Below, in pieces: positions 36,785-47,290 of a DNA stretch of 64,000 bases. The notes under the pieces were generated by a model. It was not told where the DNA came from. It did no database searches and saw nothing but the letters and a program-made list of their open reading frames with translations. Source of the stretch: Tricholoma matsutake (lineage: Eukaryota; Basidiomycota; Agaricomycetes; Agaricales; Tricholomataceae); assembly GCA_026075535.2 (NCBI GenBank), contig AP026541.1, positions 7,440,001 to 7,504,000 of the forward strand, in the 5' to 3' direction. Each line of letters begins with the position of its first letter. The stretch's first letter is position 1. The position numbers and the translations under genes were made by a program.

Positions 36785-38131
36785 TGATGATGCTCAACCC
36801 GGAAACCCAAACAAAACCCACAAAGGCTTCAGATGGTATAACATGAGTCAGAGGAAGGATGTGAGGCCCTCTAGACGTCACCTGTTGGACCGACCATCAA
36901 ATAGTCATAAAACAACTGCTTGTCGAAGCAGTTCGAGGCTAAAAGGATGATTTTCGAGGTGTTGCGATGATTTTCGAGATTTTGCAATGATTTTCGAGAT
37001 GTTGCGATGCTTTTCGAGATGTTGCGATGCTTTTCGAGATGTTGCGATATTTTTCGAAGAGGTTTCGAGGAACTTCGAGTGCACAGATATGTTCGGATGC
37101 AAGATCAGGGGACTAGACGAGTAGTAGAAGTGACAAAAAGGCTAATCGAGGGAAGCGAGAATGAAAACAGCATAATGCGAGGAATTTCGAGGAATTTCGA
37201 GGAAGTTTAGCATAAAACACCAAACTTCAGACTGAATAAGACTAAACTGTACTCTCAAATCACTGTGATCTGGGAGGAAGACGACGACTTTCTTGTTTTT
37301 TCTTTGTATCTAGTACATCTTTTTATATAAAATAAAGAAAGTACCTAAAAAGGCTAGAGAACATGAGGCAAACATGTGGAAAACTCGAGGCAAAAGACAA
37401 TATAAGTATATCAGAACAATAAAGCGAGCCTAGAAGGGGTGAATATAACACATGATGAAGAAATAATAAGAAAGAATAGCTAAAACTGGACTGTCCTTGT
37501 TATAAATTGAATAAAAGATTGGAAACTGCTTCGAGCAGATTGTATGCGTGCACATGTGGTCGAAATGTGTTCGATATACGCGATATAGTGTCCCATGTGT
37601 CCAGCATGTGTCTGAAGATTGTTTGAACAAGAAATACTGTGTCCGACAATGTTTTTTGAGGTTCGATGTTGTTCGATCGCGTTCGATACGATGCTCGCAA
37701 TGCTCGATGATGCTCGACAATGTTCGACAATGTTTGACGATGTTTGATCATGTTCGATACAATCCTCGATGATGTTCGATCGTGTTCGATACAATCCTCG
37801 ACAATGTTTGATCGTGTTCGATGCTCGACGATGCTCGATCGTGTTTGATATGATCCTCGACGATGTTCGATTGCATTCGATGCTCGACGATGCTCGATCG
37901 TGTTTGATACGATCCTCGACAATGTTCGATTGCATTTGATGCTCGATGATGCTCAATTGCATTTGATACAATCCTCGACGATGTTTGATCGTGTTCGATA
38001 TGATGCTCGCACTTGGTAGACTTGGTTGGGAGTGGTCGCACTGCTTCTGGGACCTCATGCGAGTTATCCGATGTGATTAGAATGTGGTCAAAACGGTGAA
38101 TTGGCCTTTGAGCTGAGGAGACAACCTATCA
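36785..38131 (-). repeat. Solo LTR N5
   Basis: 1347 bp, minus orientation. Flanks ACAC (36781-36784) and ATGC (38132-38135) both derive from ACGC; removing it restores GPLTRYLLPDG in the RT. Contains a dense TCGA array. Confidence 0.92.
37664..38005 (-). repeat. TCGA-rich array in LTR N5
   Basis: Tandem, irregular units built from GATGTTCGATCGTGTTCGA-like and GATGCTCGAC-like pieces, about 340 bp with a CG roughly every 10 bp, each CG in TCGA context or its TTGA/TCAA decay product. Confidence 0.85.
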
Positions 38132-39060
38132 ATGCGCTATCTTCTCCCAGATGGTTCCTGCGAGACTCTAGCTGCTAATTCCAGCATTTGGCACTTCATG
38201 TGGGAGCATTTCCAGAACACAAATCACATTGTTCAGCGCATGAAATACAGCGGTGGTACATTCTCAGGCACAAAATCCATGTTGTGCATTGAAAATTTTG
38301 TCATCATCGGTCACTACTGCACACCAGATGGAAGGAAACCGGATACTGGCAAAGTTGATGTTATTCGCAATTGGGGCACTTGCCATACTCTTTCCAAAGT
38401 TCACGCCTTCCTCAGCACAGTCAGTCTCATGCGCATTTATATTCGGAACTACGTGCATCGCATCCACACTTTGAACAAACTTATACGCAAGGACATTCCC
38501 TTTGAATGGGGCCCAGAGCAGATCACTGCACAAAACGACGTGAAACAAGCTGTACTCAACTGCCCTGCACTTAAACCTATCGACTATACATCAGACTCCC
38601 CAGTTATTCTTGCTGTCGACACCTTGAAAATTGCGGTCAGCTTCTTCCTCTGCCAACAAGACCCCACGAATGTCAAGAAGCGTACTTATAACCAATTTGG
38701 CTTGATCACATTGAATGATTGAGAAACACATTTTTTGCAACCTAAGCTAGAAATCTTCGGACTCTATCGTGCACTCTGCAGTCTACAACTCTATGTTATT
38801 GGCATTTGTAACCTGATAGTCAAAACCAATGTGTGTTACATCAAAGGCATGCTTCAAAACCCCAATATTCAACCTTCCACCAGCATTAATTGCTGGATTG
38901 TTTCTATCTTAACCTTTCACTTCACCCTCGTTCATGTCAAGGGAGCAGTTCACAGTCCAGATGGTCTTTTGCGATGACCTTGGCAACCGGACAATTTAGA
39001 AGAAGATGAAGATGAAGAATTTGATGATTGATTTGAGGCTATGGACAATGTGCAGCGCTT

Positions 39061-39915
39061 TATTTAGGGTGCAAAACCAGTGAGAATGGTAAGCTGAGTT
39101 TGAGCGCTCGTAGACACCCGATTTGATCTTCTTATGGATGATGGCGCATACTTCATTGTAGATACCTGGGGGAATTGGAATATTGTGCTCAATCCAAGGC
39201 ATGTGCAGGATGACAGGGATTTCGACTGGTGGAAAGAATTTGGTCTTAAAACTGCCGCGTTTGAGGTCGCTCCATGCGAAGGCTTCATTCTGTAGGGACA
39301 TGAGGTGATGTAAAAGCTTCATTTCTTCAGGTAATAGGAATTCACCATGGCATGTCTGTAATGCGATCATGCACTCTTTGGTGTAACGTCTGATTGGTGT
39401 GAAAGGTGGGGGGTTTGGTAGTAATGTTGGAATGGCAGTGAGTGGGTCGCCAATAATGTTGCACTCAATACAAAACTTGTTAGGAACAGACACGACAACC
39501 GGTTTCACCTTTTTCGCAACAGGTTTATACTTCTTCTTTGTCATGACTCCTTTCCTAGTTACGATCATCGGTTGTTCCTTATAAATTGCATGCAAAGCGT
39601 CGGGATTGGGAATGTTGGTGGGAATAAATACCATAGAGTCGAAAGAAGGTACAAGCACAGAAGTGGAACTGTCAGAACATTGAGATAAATAAAGATGCGA
39701 AATTATGGAGTCGGGGGAAACTGAATCCATCAGAACAATAGGAGCAGATGAAGAGATTACAAGAGATCCAGTATCTGGATCAATGTTCACAACAATGGCA
39801 ACTTCTCCTTGATCTTCAATCAAATCCTCGAAGTGATGTGAAAATTTCCACATTGTGCAAGGTTGATGGGAATGACAGGCAGTGTGCTATGTGATAACTG
39901 GTGTCAGGGTCGTCC
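39061..39915 (-). pseudogene. M RT N-terminal region
   Basis: In the -1 frame relative to gag-protease: HFEDLIEDQGEVAIVV, MTKKKYKPVAKKVKP, EEMKLLHHLMSLQNEAFAW, PWIEHNIPIPPG, SGVYERSNSAYHS. It stops at the inversion breakpoint; the palm motif expected next (GGMLDLYV in N2) is absent. Confidence 0.85.
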
Positions 39916-42396
39916 TCAAAATTTGGTTGGGATTGTGGAGATGAGTCCAGTGTTCGGATTGCTAATAGTAATTGTTTGCGCTTTGTTTGGAGAATTGTGG
40001 ACAATAGAGCGTGTTAAAACATCAAAAGGACGGCCAAGAAGGATGTCATATGCTGGTGAATGGATAACATGAACCTGAATATAGACGACGATGTTTCCTA
40101 TACATGCTGAAACGTTGCATGCAAGACCAAGTGATTCATCTACATCGCCATTCACAGATTGCATGTGTAAGCAGATGTGCGGATTGTACTGAAGGCCAAG
40201 ATGGTGACACACTGCTTCTGACATCGTGATAATCTGTGAACCGGGGTCAAGGATTGCTTCAATATATTCCTGGTTATTGATTAGCAGCTTGATGGAGCAC
40301 AGTGCATGTGACTCTTTCACAACTTTCAAGATATTGGGGTCATCGGTCTCTCCTGGGCCCAGGTTATTGATATACTGTTTGATAGGGTCTTGTAATATAA
40401 TTGGCTGAGGTTGCACAATGGCGCTACTAGCTGGAGGGGTCACGTAAAGGGGTTTGTTGTTGGGGTCTGCAATGTCTAGCTCATAGTGTGCAAAGGGCAG
40501 AATACCAGCAAAATTTGTGGAAACGATGTCCATACTGTTTGTCATGATGCACTTCAGAGTAACCTGCTCTCGATGACGCTGGCGCAAATCTGGCGAAAGT
40601 GACAATAGTTCTTCATGGGAAACCATAACCGAAGGCACTTTCATAGCCCGCTTGTACACATTGTCGATAATCTTTGGGTCCTGGATAGGAACAATGGTAT
40701 GATATGACAGCTCTTTCCTCTTGGAAGTAGTTGAGGGACCAGTTGTCTTATCACCTACAATGGGTACAAAATGCGCTTCCAGGATGTTGGAATAGGGGTG
40801 AACTGGGGGATCACTAATGGTCTCGGTCTCACGTTTAATAGGGGGAGAAGGCTGGCATTTGTCAACTGGAGCTGGCTGAGGCTCATTAGTGGGTGCGCTT
40901 CCATTGTTCTGGGGTGCCCACAGAGGTCATCACAGAATCTCTACACCATCGAACACTTGTTTCTTGCAAAGCGCCAATAGTTCTCACTTGAGGGCATTGA
41001 TGCACTCTTCTTTCGTGAGCTGCAGAATCTTAATCGTGTCAGCAGGGATTGTCGAAGGTGGGGAAGTGGAAACATATGTCAATTGAATTTGCGCAGTAGG
41101 CATCAGTAGAGGTGCTATGTTATAGATGAGCTGCACATTTGTATTAGAAGAGAGTCGCCCTGATGCAATTTGTCCTGGATTGTGCCTATGCCAATTTTCG
41201 ATACGTTCCGCTAAGTGTTTGCCTGGAATCGAACGTGGAATAAATCCACCACCGGGGAGAATGACACGTCCTTCAGCATTTCGTCGACATTTTCCCTCTG
41301 ATATAAGTCATTCAATTGTGTCGCAGTCAGGAATATAATGACCGATTTGACCACAACCATTGCATGTGTCATTGTTCATGTGTTGTGTAAGATTGCTAAA
41401 GTCTCATCGTGAAGTGTTCAATGCTGTAATGATGGTCTGGGTCATGCGCTCAAATAATGTATTGAAGTCCTCGGTTTTTACAACAGGAGGACTGGACAGA
41501 GGCTGAGGTGCAGGCATGACATAGGTGGGATATGGAGCGTATGGGGAAAATGATGCAGTGCCTTGTGACAAGAATTTGGAAAGTGGCTGGAAATATCTTC
41601 CTGGTCCATCAAAGATGAAGTCGATGGTGTCATGTATCGCATCTAATGAATAGGGAACATTCGTGGCTTGGTTTGGTACTGCGATAGAGAGATGGTTCAA
41701 AATATGCTTGAGCTGATCGGGTCGGAATACTCTAACAAACATCCTACTCTGGTCTGAGCACACTAGAATACCTTGTCCAACTAAATACTCGCTAATGTTG
41801 AAGAACAATTGATAATAGCGTGCAATGTCTTCTGCAGTCACAAGGCCAACACCCAGAGTCTCACCAATGAGTTTGTCTAGGTCGCTAATACTCCATTTGC
41901 TGCCATCGCGTGAACCAGGGTACAGCTTGCGAACTGCATCTTTGAATGCAGCATAGTTATGTGTAGCGCCATACTCTGTTAGATGTTTCCAAGTATCAGC
42001 AGTATCACTGTCTACATAGCGCACGGTGTGAAACTTTTGGTCAGTTTCATTGGTGATGTTACAGTCTCGGAGTAGCTGCGCAACTTTGTTGAAGTACTTT
42101 TGGAGCTCTCGTGGTTTTGCAGGATCAAAATGCGGCGCGTTCTGGTTAGAGGCTGAGGGCATATGCTGGGTAGCCATGGCTGGTGTGGTAATATGTGTGG
42201 ATTGTTGTGAAGAGGTTAGGGAAAGGGGTAAAGACTGGGAGACTGGCGATGAATGCACAGATACAGATGGTGTAAGCGGAGGAAGGGTTGAGTCGGATGG
42301 AGTGTTTGATAGAGACAGTGTGATTGGATAATGAGTATTGGCTAGGAAGAGAGTTTTGAAGTTGGGTGATTGTCCATAATAATGTGCAGCTCTCAA
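39916..42396 (-). pseudogene. M gag-protease
   Basis: Gag is open for 330 codons from 42396 (HFDPAKPRELQKYFNKV, LYPGSRDGSKWSISDLD). Then come a zinc knuckle CNGCGQIGHYIPDC (about 41355), the block GRVILPGGGFIPRSIPG, and a protease open for 248 codons with ILDPGSQIITMSEAVCHHLGL and AYDILLGRPFDVL. The protease has Pro after the catalytic Asp. A few stops (near 41310, 40987 and 40930) separate the parts. Zero-frame end at 39916; RT continues in the -1 frame. Confidence 0.87.
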
Positions 42397-42487
42397 AAGC
42401 TCGGTACAAAGGTCAGGAAATGAATTAATAGCTAGGGCAAAGGGCGAGCTGATGGAGGTCTAATTAAGGTCTGATTTCAAACTGTTA

Positions 42488-42508
42488 GAACCCTCGCGGT
42501 GGGCTCCA
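42488..42508 (-). other. M primer binding site
   Basis: Minus strand TGGAGCCCACCGCGAGGGTT a few bases from the 5' LTR; same site as in N2, N6 and N7. Confidence 0.8.
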
Positions 42509-42515
42509 AAGTTGA

Positions 42516-43520
42516 TGACTCTCAGTGATACTCAATACTGAGTTTAACACCAATAAAACACAAACCCTACAACTGCAGGTGCATTCTAATTGTGAAGGTT
42601 TGGCTAGAGGGTCTCGGTTTGTCCTTCGAAATACAACTGAACCTGATATGAGAATAATAGTGATAGTCGAGAAGATGCTGTGATGCAGAACAGTGCGGAA
42701 AGCAAATGCAGATGCAAAAGATTTAATAATATGAAGGCACAGTATGATGATATGATAAGCGCAACCAAAATGTGCAACACGATACAATAATGCACAATAA
42801 GACAAAGGGGCAACACAGCAATTCGAGTGCGGGACTATGTAGAACTTCAAAAATGAGCACTATGTGAGAGGGAGCGGGAATGAGGTTAATGTCTGATTCT
42901 CCTTTCTTCTAGGCACTATTTTACAAGACTGTTTTATGCTACGAAAATTAAAGTAAAAGGAGTTAGATGAAAAAGCGCAAGCTCTCAGATTGCAAGTTCC
43001 GCCCATAAAAACAATTGCCTTGATAAGAAGATAAAAGAGGACAACATAAATATAATGTCAGATCACAAATGGTTACCATATTTGGTGCACCTTTGTTGAT
43101 GTGCTTTGGGCTTCTCGGAGTTCATGTGAATGATAGCGCTATGCAGTAGGAACACCTGATGTTGTTAATGAATATTGATTATATCATCGTTCTGACCATT
43201 GGAGTGACTGGAATGAGTGGCCGATGTATGATACTATTGAAACCGCAAAAGGCGCAAAAAGGCGCATAAAGGTGCATTTGGCAAATGCAGATCACTGATG
43301 TGGAAGGGTGTGGAGAATGACCTTGTAAGATACTGAATTGCTCGAACAGTGGATCGGAATCGTAGTCCAGTGTATAAGGCCATTTGTAGAGAAGTCACAA
43401 AGGAAAGTGCAAAATGCGGCTTGTAGTGTAGTGCACCAGATGATCGGAACGTCTTATGAATGTTAGTAGAGTCGCGAAAAATACCATAGTGTGTGTGCAG
43501 AACAGTATGCAGTCGTATCA
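42516..43520 (-). repeat. M 5' LTR
   Basis: 1005 bp partner of 30597-31618. Several differences are CG against TG or CA, for example GGCGCA here and GGTGCA in the partner. Confidence 0.93.
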
Positions 43521-43659
43521 CCACAGCCACAGGTTTGGGGGAAGAGGCTGAGGGGAGCAAGTCCCCAAAGAAGAAGAAGGTCACCAAGTCGAAGGCGAGA
43601 GCGGGGTCGGAGGAATCTGAGGGTCCGGTGTGGGTGCAGGCGGCCTTGCCCTGCAAAAG
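43521..43659 (+). pseudogene. Coiled-coil gene, second part of exon 1
   Basis: Continues the frame cut at 30596: GEEAEGSKSPKKKKVTKSK, then VQAALPCKR and a splice donor GTAGGG at 43660. The basic linker followed by a single Cys just before the donor suggests the start of a cysteine cluster whose rest lay downstream. About 90 bp later the sequence joins the truncated LTR of N7, so the 3' exons are lost. Confidence 0.55.
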
Positions 43660-43750
43660 GTAGGGTTTTGTTTTACTTTTCTGTCTTCCTTTACTGATGA
43701 GTGGCATGAATACAAATATCAAAAAAAATTGTGTTTCAAGATGGGCGCGC

Positions 43751-44227
43751 TAGTACTGGAAAAGGAAAAAAGGCCATGAGGCAAACATGAGGCAGACATA
43801 AGGCAGTAAATATAGGGTCTAAATCACAAAGTAAATGAGAAATGATGGAAAAGAAAACATGCAAAGTCATAATATATCAAAGGTAGTTGTCCTATTGTTC
43901 CAATAAATCAAAGAAATGTCAGAAAACATTGCAATGTGTCCTAAAAAGTGAAATGTCTTGTCTCCTTGTGTCTGGTGTGCTCATTGTGCGATGTGGCAAT
44001 GTGTAGCAAGTGTGGAACGTTTGTCCGAAGGTCTGTGCAACAGGGGTACAGCAGCTGGAGGCACTATAAGTGCTACAAAGTAGTTCAAAGAATTTCAGAG
44101 CATTTCAGAGGCATTTTGCAACTTCATAGAACTTTGCACATGTTTGTAGAAATTTGTAGTGTTGGGGGGGATGTGTTGGATTGTGTGGGAACATTTCCAG
44201 AGCTTGGAAGACGAGGTGGACCTATCA
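43751..44227 (-). repeat. N7 3' LTR, outer half missing
   Basis: Matches 62672-63158 of the 5' LTR from TAGTACTGGAAAAGG onward; about 516 bp are gone at the outer end, where it meets the split coiled-coil gene. Confidence 0.9.
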
Positions 44228-44264
44228 TCCTCCCCCTTACTGAAATCCTGACTGTCCTAGTCAG
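44228..44264 (-). other. N7 hairpin plus polypurine tract
   Basis: Minus strand CTGACTAGGACAGTCAG (perfect 6-bp stem) followed by CAGTAAGGGGGAGGA at the LTR border. Confidence 0.88.
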
Positions 44265-45278
44265 TCGCCTAAATGCAAAGTTTGATAACAACAAAATTGT
44301 TTGTGATAATGCATAGAATGTTGAGGCATAGAATAAAACATGTTTGAAGAATTGGGTGCATAGTGAGTGAGCATCGGAGAACATAGTTGGAGGAAAGAGG
44401 TGCCAACTATGATGTGGCATCAGGTTTGAAATCGGTTGGCATATGGGCATGGTGTACAAAATATTTGTGATATTTCTTTTGATGACAATGGAATTGAAGA
44501 ATAGATCAGTTATTGACTGGACAAGTAGATTTCGGGATGCAGAGTGTGATGGTTGGTGATATGCTTCAAAGATTTCAAAAAATGTGTTTGGTGAGTGCAT
44601 TGAATGGGTGTCTGAGAAGAATATCATAGGCTGGGTCGCAATGAAGTATGCAAGTGATATTTCATGCTAAACTGAAGGATTTATCGATTCCTCTTTTAGC
44701 TAACTCCATAGTGATGTGGATTGAAGGATTGAAATCTTCGGACTTTGCTATAACAGATGAGTCATGATTGGCAATATTTTTGCAGTGAAGACTGTTGATA
44801 AAGGTCTCATAGGACTTGTCTAGTATGATGTCTTTGTTTCTAAAAACATTGGTGATGTTGTTTCAGAATGTCTTGTTCAATTTGATCTGTGATAATCCAG
44901 TCTTGTGTGCAAATTTCATGCAATAAAAACAGCAATTCTTCAGAGATTTCTTCAGTGGTTTCTTTGGAGGTTAGAGTGATGATTGGAGTGGTCATGGAGC
45001 GGGCAAAAATATCATGCACAATTTTCATGTTCTCGATAGAGGCTAAGGTATTGTATGAACTTCGAAGGATCTTTCTGATTATTGCTTGTAGCTGCAAAGT
45101 TTTGTTCATGAAGTGGCGAGTACAAATGTTCTTGAGGAGCATTGTAGGGATCGATTAGAGGCTGTGAAATTGAAGCACTTTGCGAAATTGAAGCAGTGTG
45201 CAAGGTCAAAGCAGGTTGCAAATTCAAAATGAGTGGATTAGTGGTCGTATGCGATTTCAAAGGTGCAGAAATTGTTGG
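44265..45278 (-). pseudogene. N7 gag-protease 3' remnant
   Basis: Recognisable blocks: VHDIFARSMTTPIITLTS (about 44990) and PAYDILL near 44620, the end of the protease. Sequence downstream of this is not recognisable as RT, and the text resembling the pre-PPT region (TRTVRISVRGR in frame) is reached soon after. Decayed by stops and frameshifts. Confidence 0.75.
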
Positions 45279-45941
45279 TGTTACAATTTTCCTTGTAATG
45301 GATGGAACCCGACCAACCCAACGTACCCAACGATCCCCTCCAGACAGGAGGCACCCCTGATTCATGCTTAGAGCATGCCCTTGACACCAGACACACACAC
45401 GATGCATGCCAACAACATGCATTCGATCCCCTTCCCATGGAAGGCACCCTTGATGCATGGTGACCCCATGCACCCGAACCCATTCCCACACATGCTGTGA
45501 TACGACAGCCCATTGACATGAGGTCTGTGACGTCGGACTCTCACGATCGACATGCTGCGCCACAGCACTCCATGACATCGGATGCCTCATGCAAGGCATG
45601 AGGCTTATTGTTTCTATTCTTACCTGATACACATCTACCTTTCCGATTGGACAATAAGGACCTTCCTACTAGTATAAATCCTGCAACTTGTAGTAGGGAT
45701 GTCCTTAGTTTAGATCTAGGCAATCTACAGCCTTAACTTGCAACTCATGAACTTACTCGAAACCACTAAGGAAGCCCCTTAGTGCGTGAACCTGAATGAC
45801 TCTATGCAGAAGCCCTGCTAGAGTGCACTACCTATCTTACGTTGGACACTCCGAGTAAGACTAGTGCCAAACAACTCGTCGAGGAAGCACCTCGTTGAAT
45901 GACATCAACTAGATCGAGTGGTTGAGGCTTTGCCCATAACA
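45279..45941 (+). repeat. F 5' LTR
   Basis: 663 bp, TGTTACAATTTTCC...CATAACA. Related copies are at 55021-55685 (solo) and 59899-60657 (3' LTR). Confidence 0.92.
45673..45717 (+). promoter_or_regulatory. F LTR TATA box and predicted 5' transcript end
   Basis: TATAAA at 45673-45678; about 30 bp downstream lies TAGTTTAGATCT (45706-45717), the exact reverse complement of the site beside the LTR. The transcript start is inferred from the spacing. Confidence 0.65.
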
Positions 45942-45943
45942 TA

Positions 45944-45955
45944 AGATCTAAACTA
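45944..45955 (+). other. F self-priming primer binding site
   Basis: AGATCTAAACTA lies two bases after the 5' LTR and pairs perfectly over 12 nt with LTR bases 45706-45717. Tf1 and related chromoviruses prime reverse transcription from the folded-back 5' end of their own RNA with an 11-nt match. No tRNA-type TGG site is present here. Confidence 0.7.
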
Positions 45956-46136
45956 TCTGCTAGCCCACCTGCCTAGGTGTAGGCAATACGTCTCAACACA
46001 CACCACAACAACCAGGGTCTAGACAAACCCCAGACCGACCACCAAGAGAAGCAGAACCACAGCCAGGTTCATCTTGGTACCAATACAATGGAAGACTAGT
46101 CCGTTACTCGACCCCAGCACAGCGTTGGTTCTACAG

Positions 46137-47142
46137 TGATGATGCTCAACCCGGGAAAACCACCAGAACTGCCAATGAGGCAATTGATGATGTTTGCGAC
46201 GAGTCAGAGGAAGGTTGCGAGACGTTCTGAATGTTTGTGGTCAAACCTATGAGAAGATTACTAGTTAACACTAGTCGTGAAGGTAGTGTTATGAGAGATG
46301 AAGGTGTTTGGCGTGGTCCAATTGAGTATCGATCGATATCGAGGGCGATTATCGTCGATGGTTGATATGTGAATTCTGCGGACCTTTCGATAGGTCGATG
46401 GTATATGAAGGGTGCGGCAAACCGCTATGAAGTGTTGGAAGGGTTGCTAGAACTAATGATGAGAGGATCAAAGGAGGATCGAGGATGTGACAATCACAGA
46501 GGTTTCTCATCGATCAAGAAAACCTGCAGAGACTTAGATTGTTTTAGAAAGTTGATCAGATGCTTAGAACTGTATATGAGATGATATGTGAAGACGATTT
46601 CTTCTCATTTCCAAGTAGATACTACAGAGTTTTATATGTTTTAAAGAAACTTCCTAAAATGGAATGAGAAACATGTGTAGAACATGAGGCAAAAGATATG
46701 AGTTAAGGCACAAGGCCATAAAGGAGACTGGAATCCGAACAAGAAAGATATATATATCATATGATGAAAGAGTAATAAAGGGAAAGAACTAAAAGAGACT
46801 GTCCTTTGTGTATAAACTGTGCTAAGTCTCGCAATAATGCATCCAGCGGGTTCTGTGCGCAATAGGGACTTGGAACGAGGCTGACCTATGATCAGCAGGT
46901 TTGAGCACGAGTTGGAATATGTCCTAGTGCATGGTCTTCCACCATTTAGATAACAAAGGTGGCGCCCAATGTCGCTCGTAGTTTCTCGATATTGATCGAT
47001 GACGCTCGACGATGGTCGACGATGATATCGCAATCGATAGAGTGGGTCATGCTGCATCTGGGACGTCGTAGGAGTTAGCCAACATGATTAGAATGATGCT
47101 AAAGTGGTGAATCGGTCCTTGAGCCAAGGAGACAACCTATCA
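46137..47142 (-). repeat. N6 3' LTR
   Basis: 1006 bp, partner of 55789-56829. The 5' partner has an extra stretch GATGAGATCGATGGCGAACG near 56004 that is missing here. Confidence 0.93.
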
Positions 47143-47179
47143 TCCTCCCCCTTACTGAAATTCTGACCATCCCGGTCAG
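47143..47179 (-). other. N6 hairpin plus polypurine tract, with compensatory change
   Basis: Minus strand CTGACCGGGATGGTCAG: a perfect 6-bp stem in which the T-A pair of N2 and N7 is replaced by C-G, then CAGTAAGGGGGAGGA to the LTR. Confidence 0.88.
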
Positions 47180-47290
47180 TCAAGCCGAAACAACCAGGTC
47201 ATGTGACATTGTTGATCGCTGATTTAAGATGCGTCGTGGTTTGAACTTTTCTCTTTTCATTCGATCTCTTCCATCCATCTCCTCGACAAC

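Larger units (their letters stand above)
36722..39060 (+). pseudogene. Inverted M segment: RT catalytic loop, RNase H, start of linker
   Basis: Unlike the rest of M pol this piece reads on the + strand. It starts near the RT catalytic loop YIDDVLEKGPLTRY, which is split by solo LTR N5 (36785-38131), and continues with FMWEHFQNTNHIVQRM, RNase H (SDSPVILAVDT) and the acidic linker EEDEDEEFDDWF, ending near 39060. One TGA follows LITLND. The inversion must be older than N5, because N5 has matching flanks within it. Confidence 0.85.
30594..43520 (-). mobile_element. Gypsy element M, rearranged, with solo LTRs N4 and N5
   Basis: Minus-strand gypsy related to the N family. 5' LTR at 42516-43520, 3' LTR at 30597-31618. 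Gag-protease, the RT N-terminus and integrase are in place, but a segment from the RT catalytic loop to the start of the linker is inverted (36722-39060), and part of the RT palm is missing. Solo LTRs N4 and N5 inserted later. The accessory gene is the most complete of the four. I find no matching target duplication: the flanks are CAGA and CCAC. Confidence 0.85.

Noticed and set aside
30590..43524. Target duplication for element M
   Set aside because: Flanks CAGA and CCAC, or neighbouring readings, do not match and cannot be derived from one NCGN site; M is not counted for the CpG-target finding.
45946..46136. A separate gene between the F LTR and N6
   Set aside because: The open frame joins in phase with F gag at 56830 once N6 is removed, so it is the N-terminal part of F gag or its leader.
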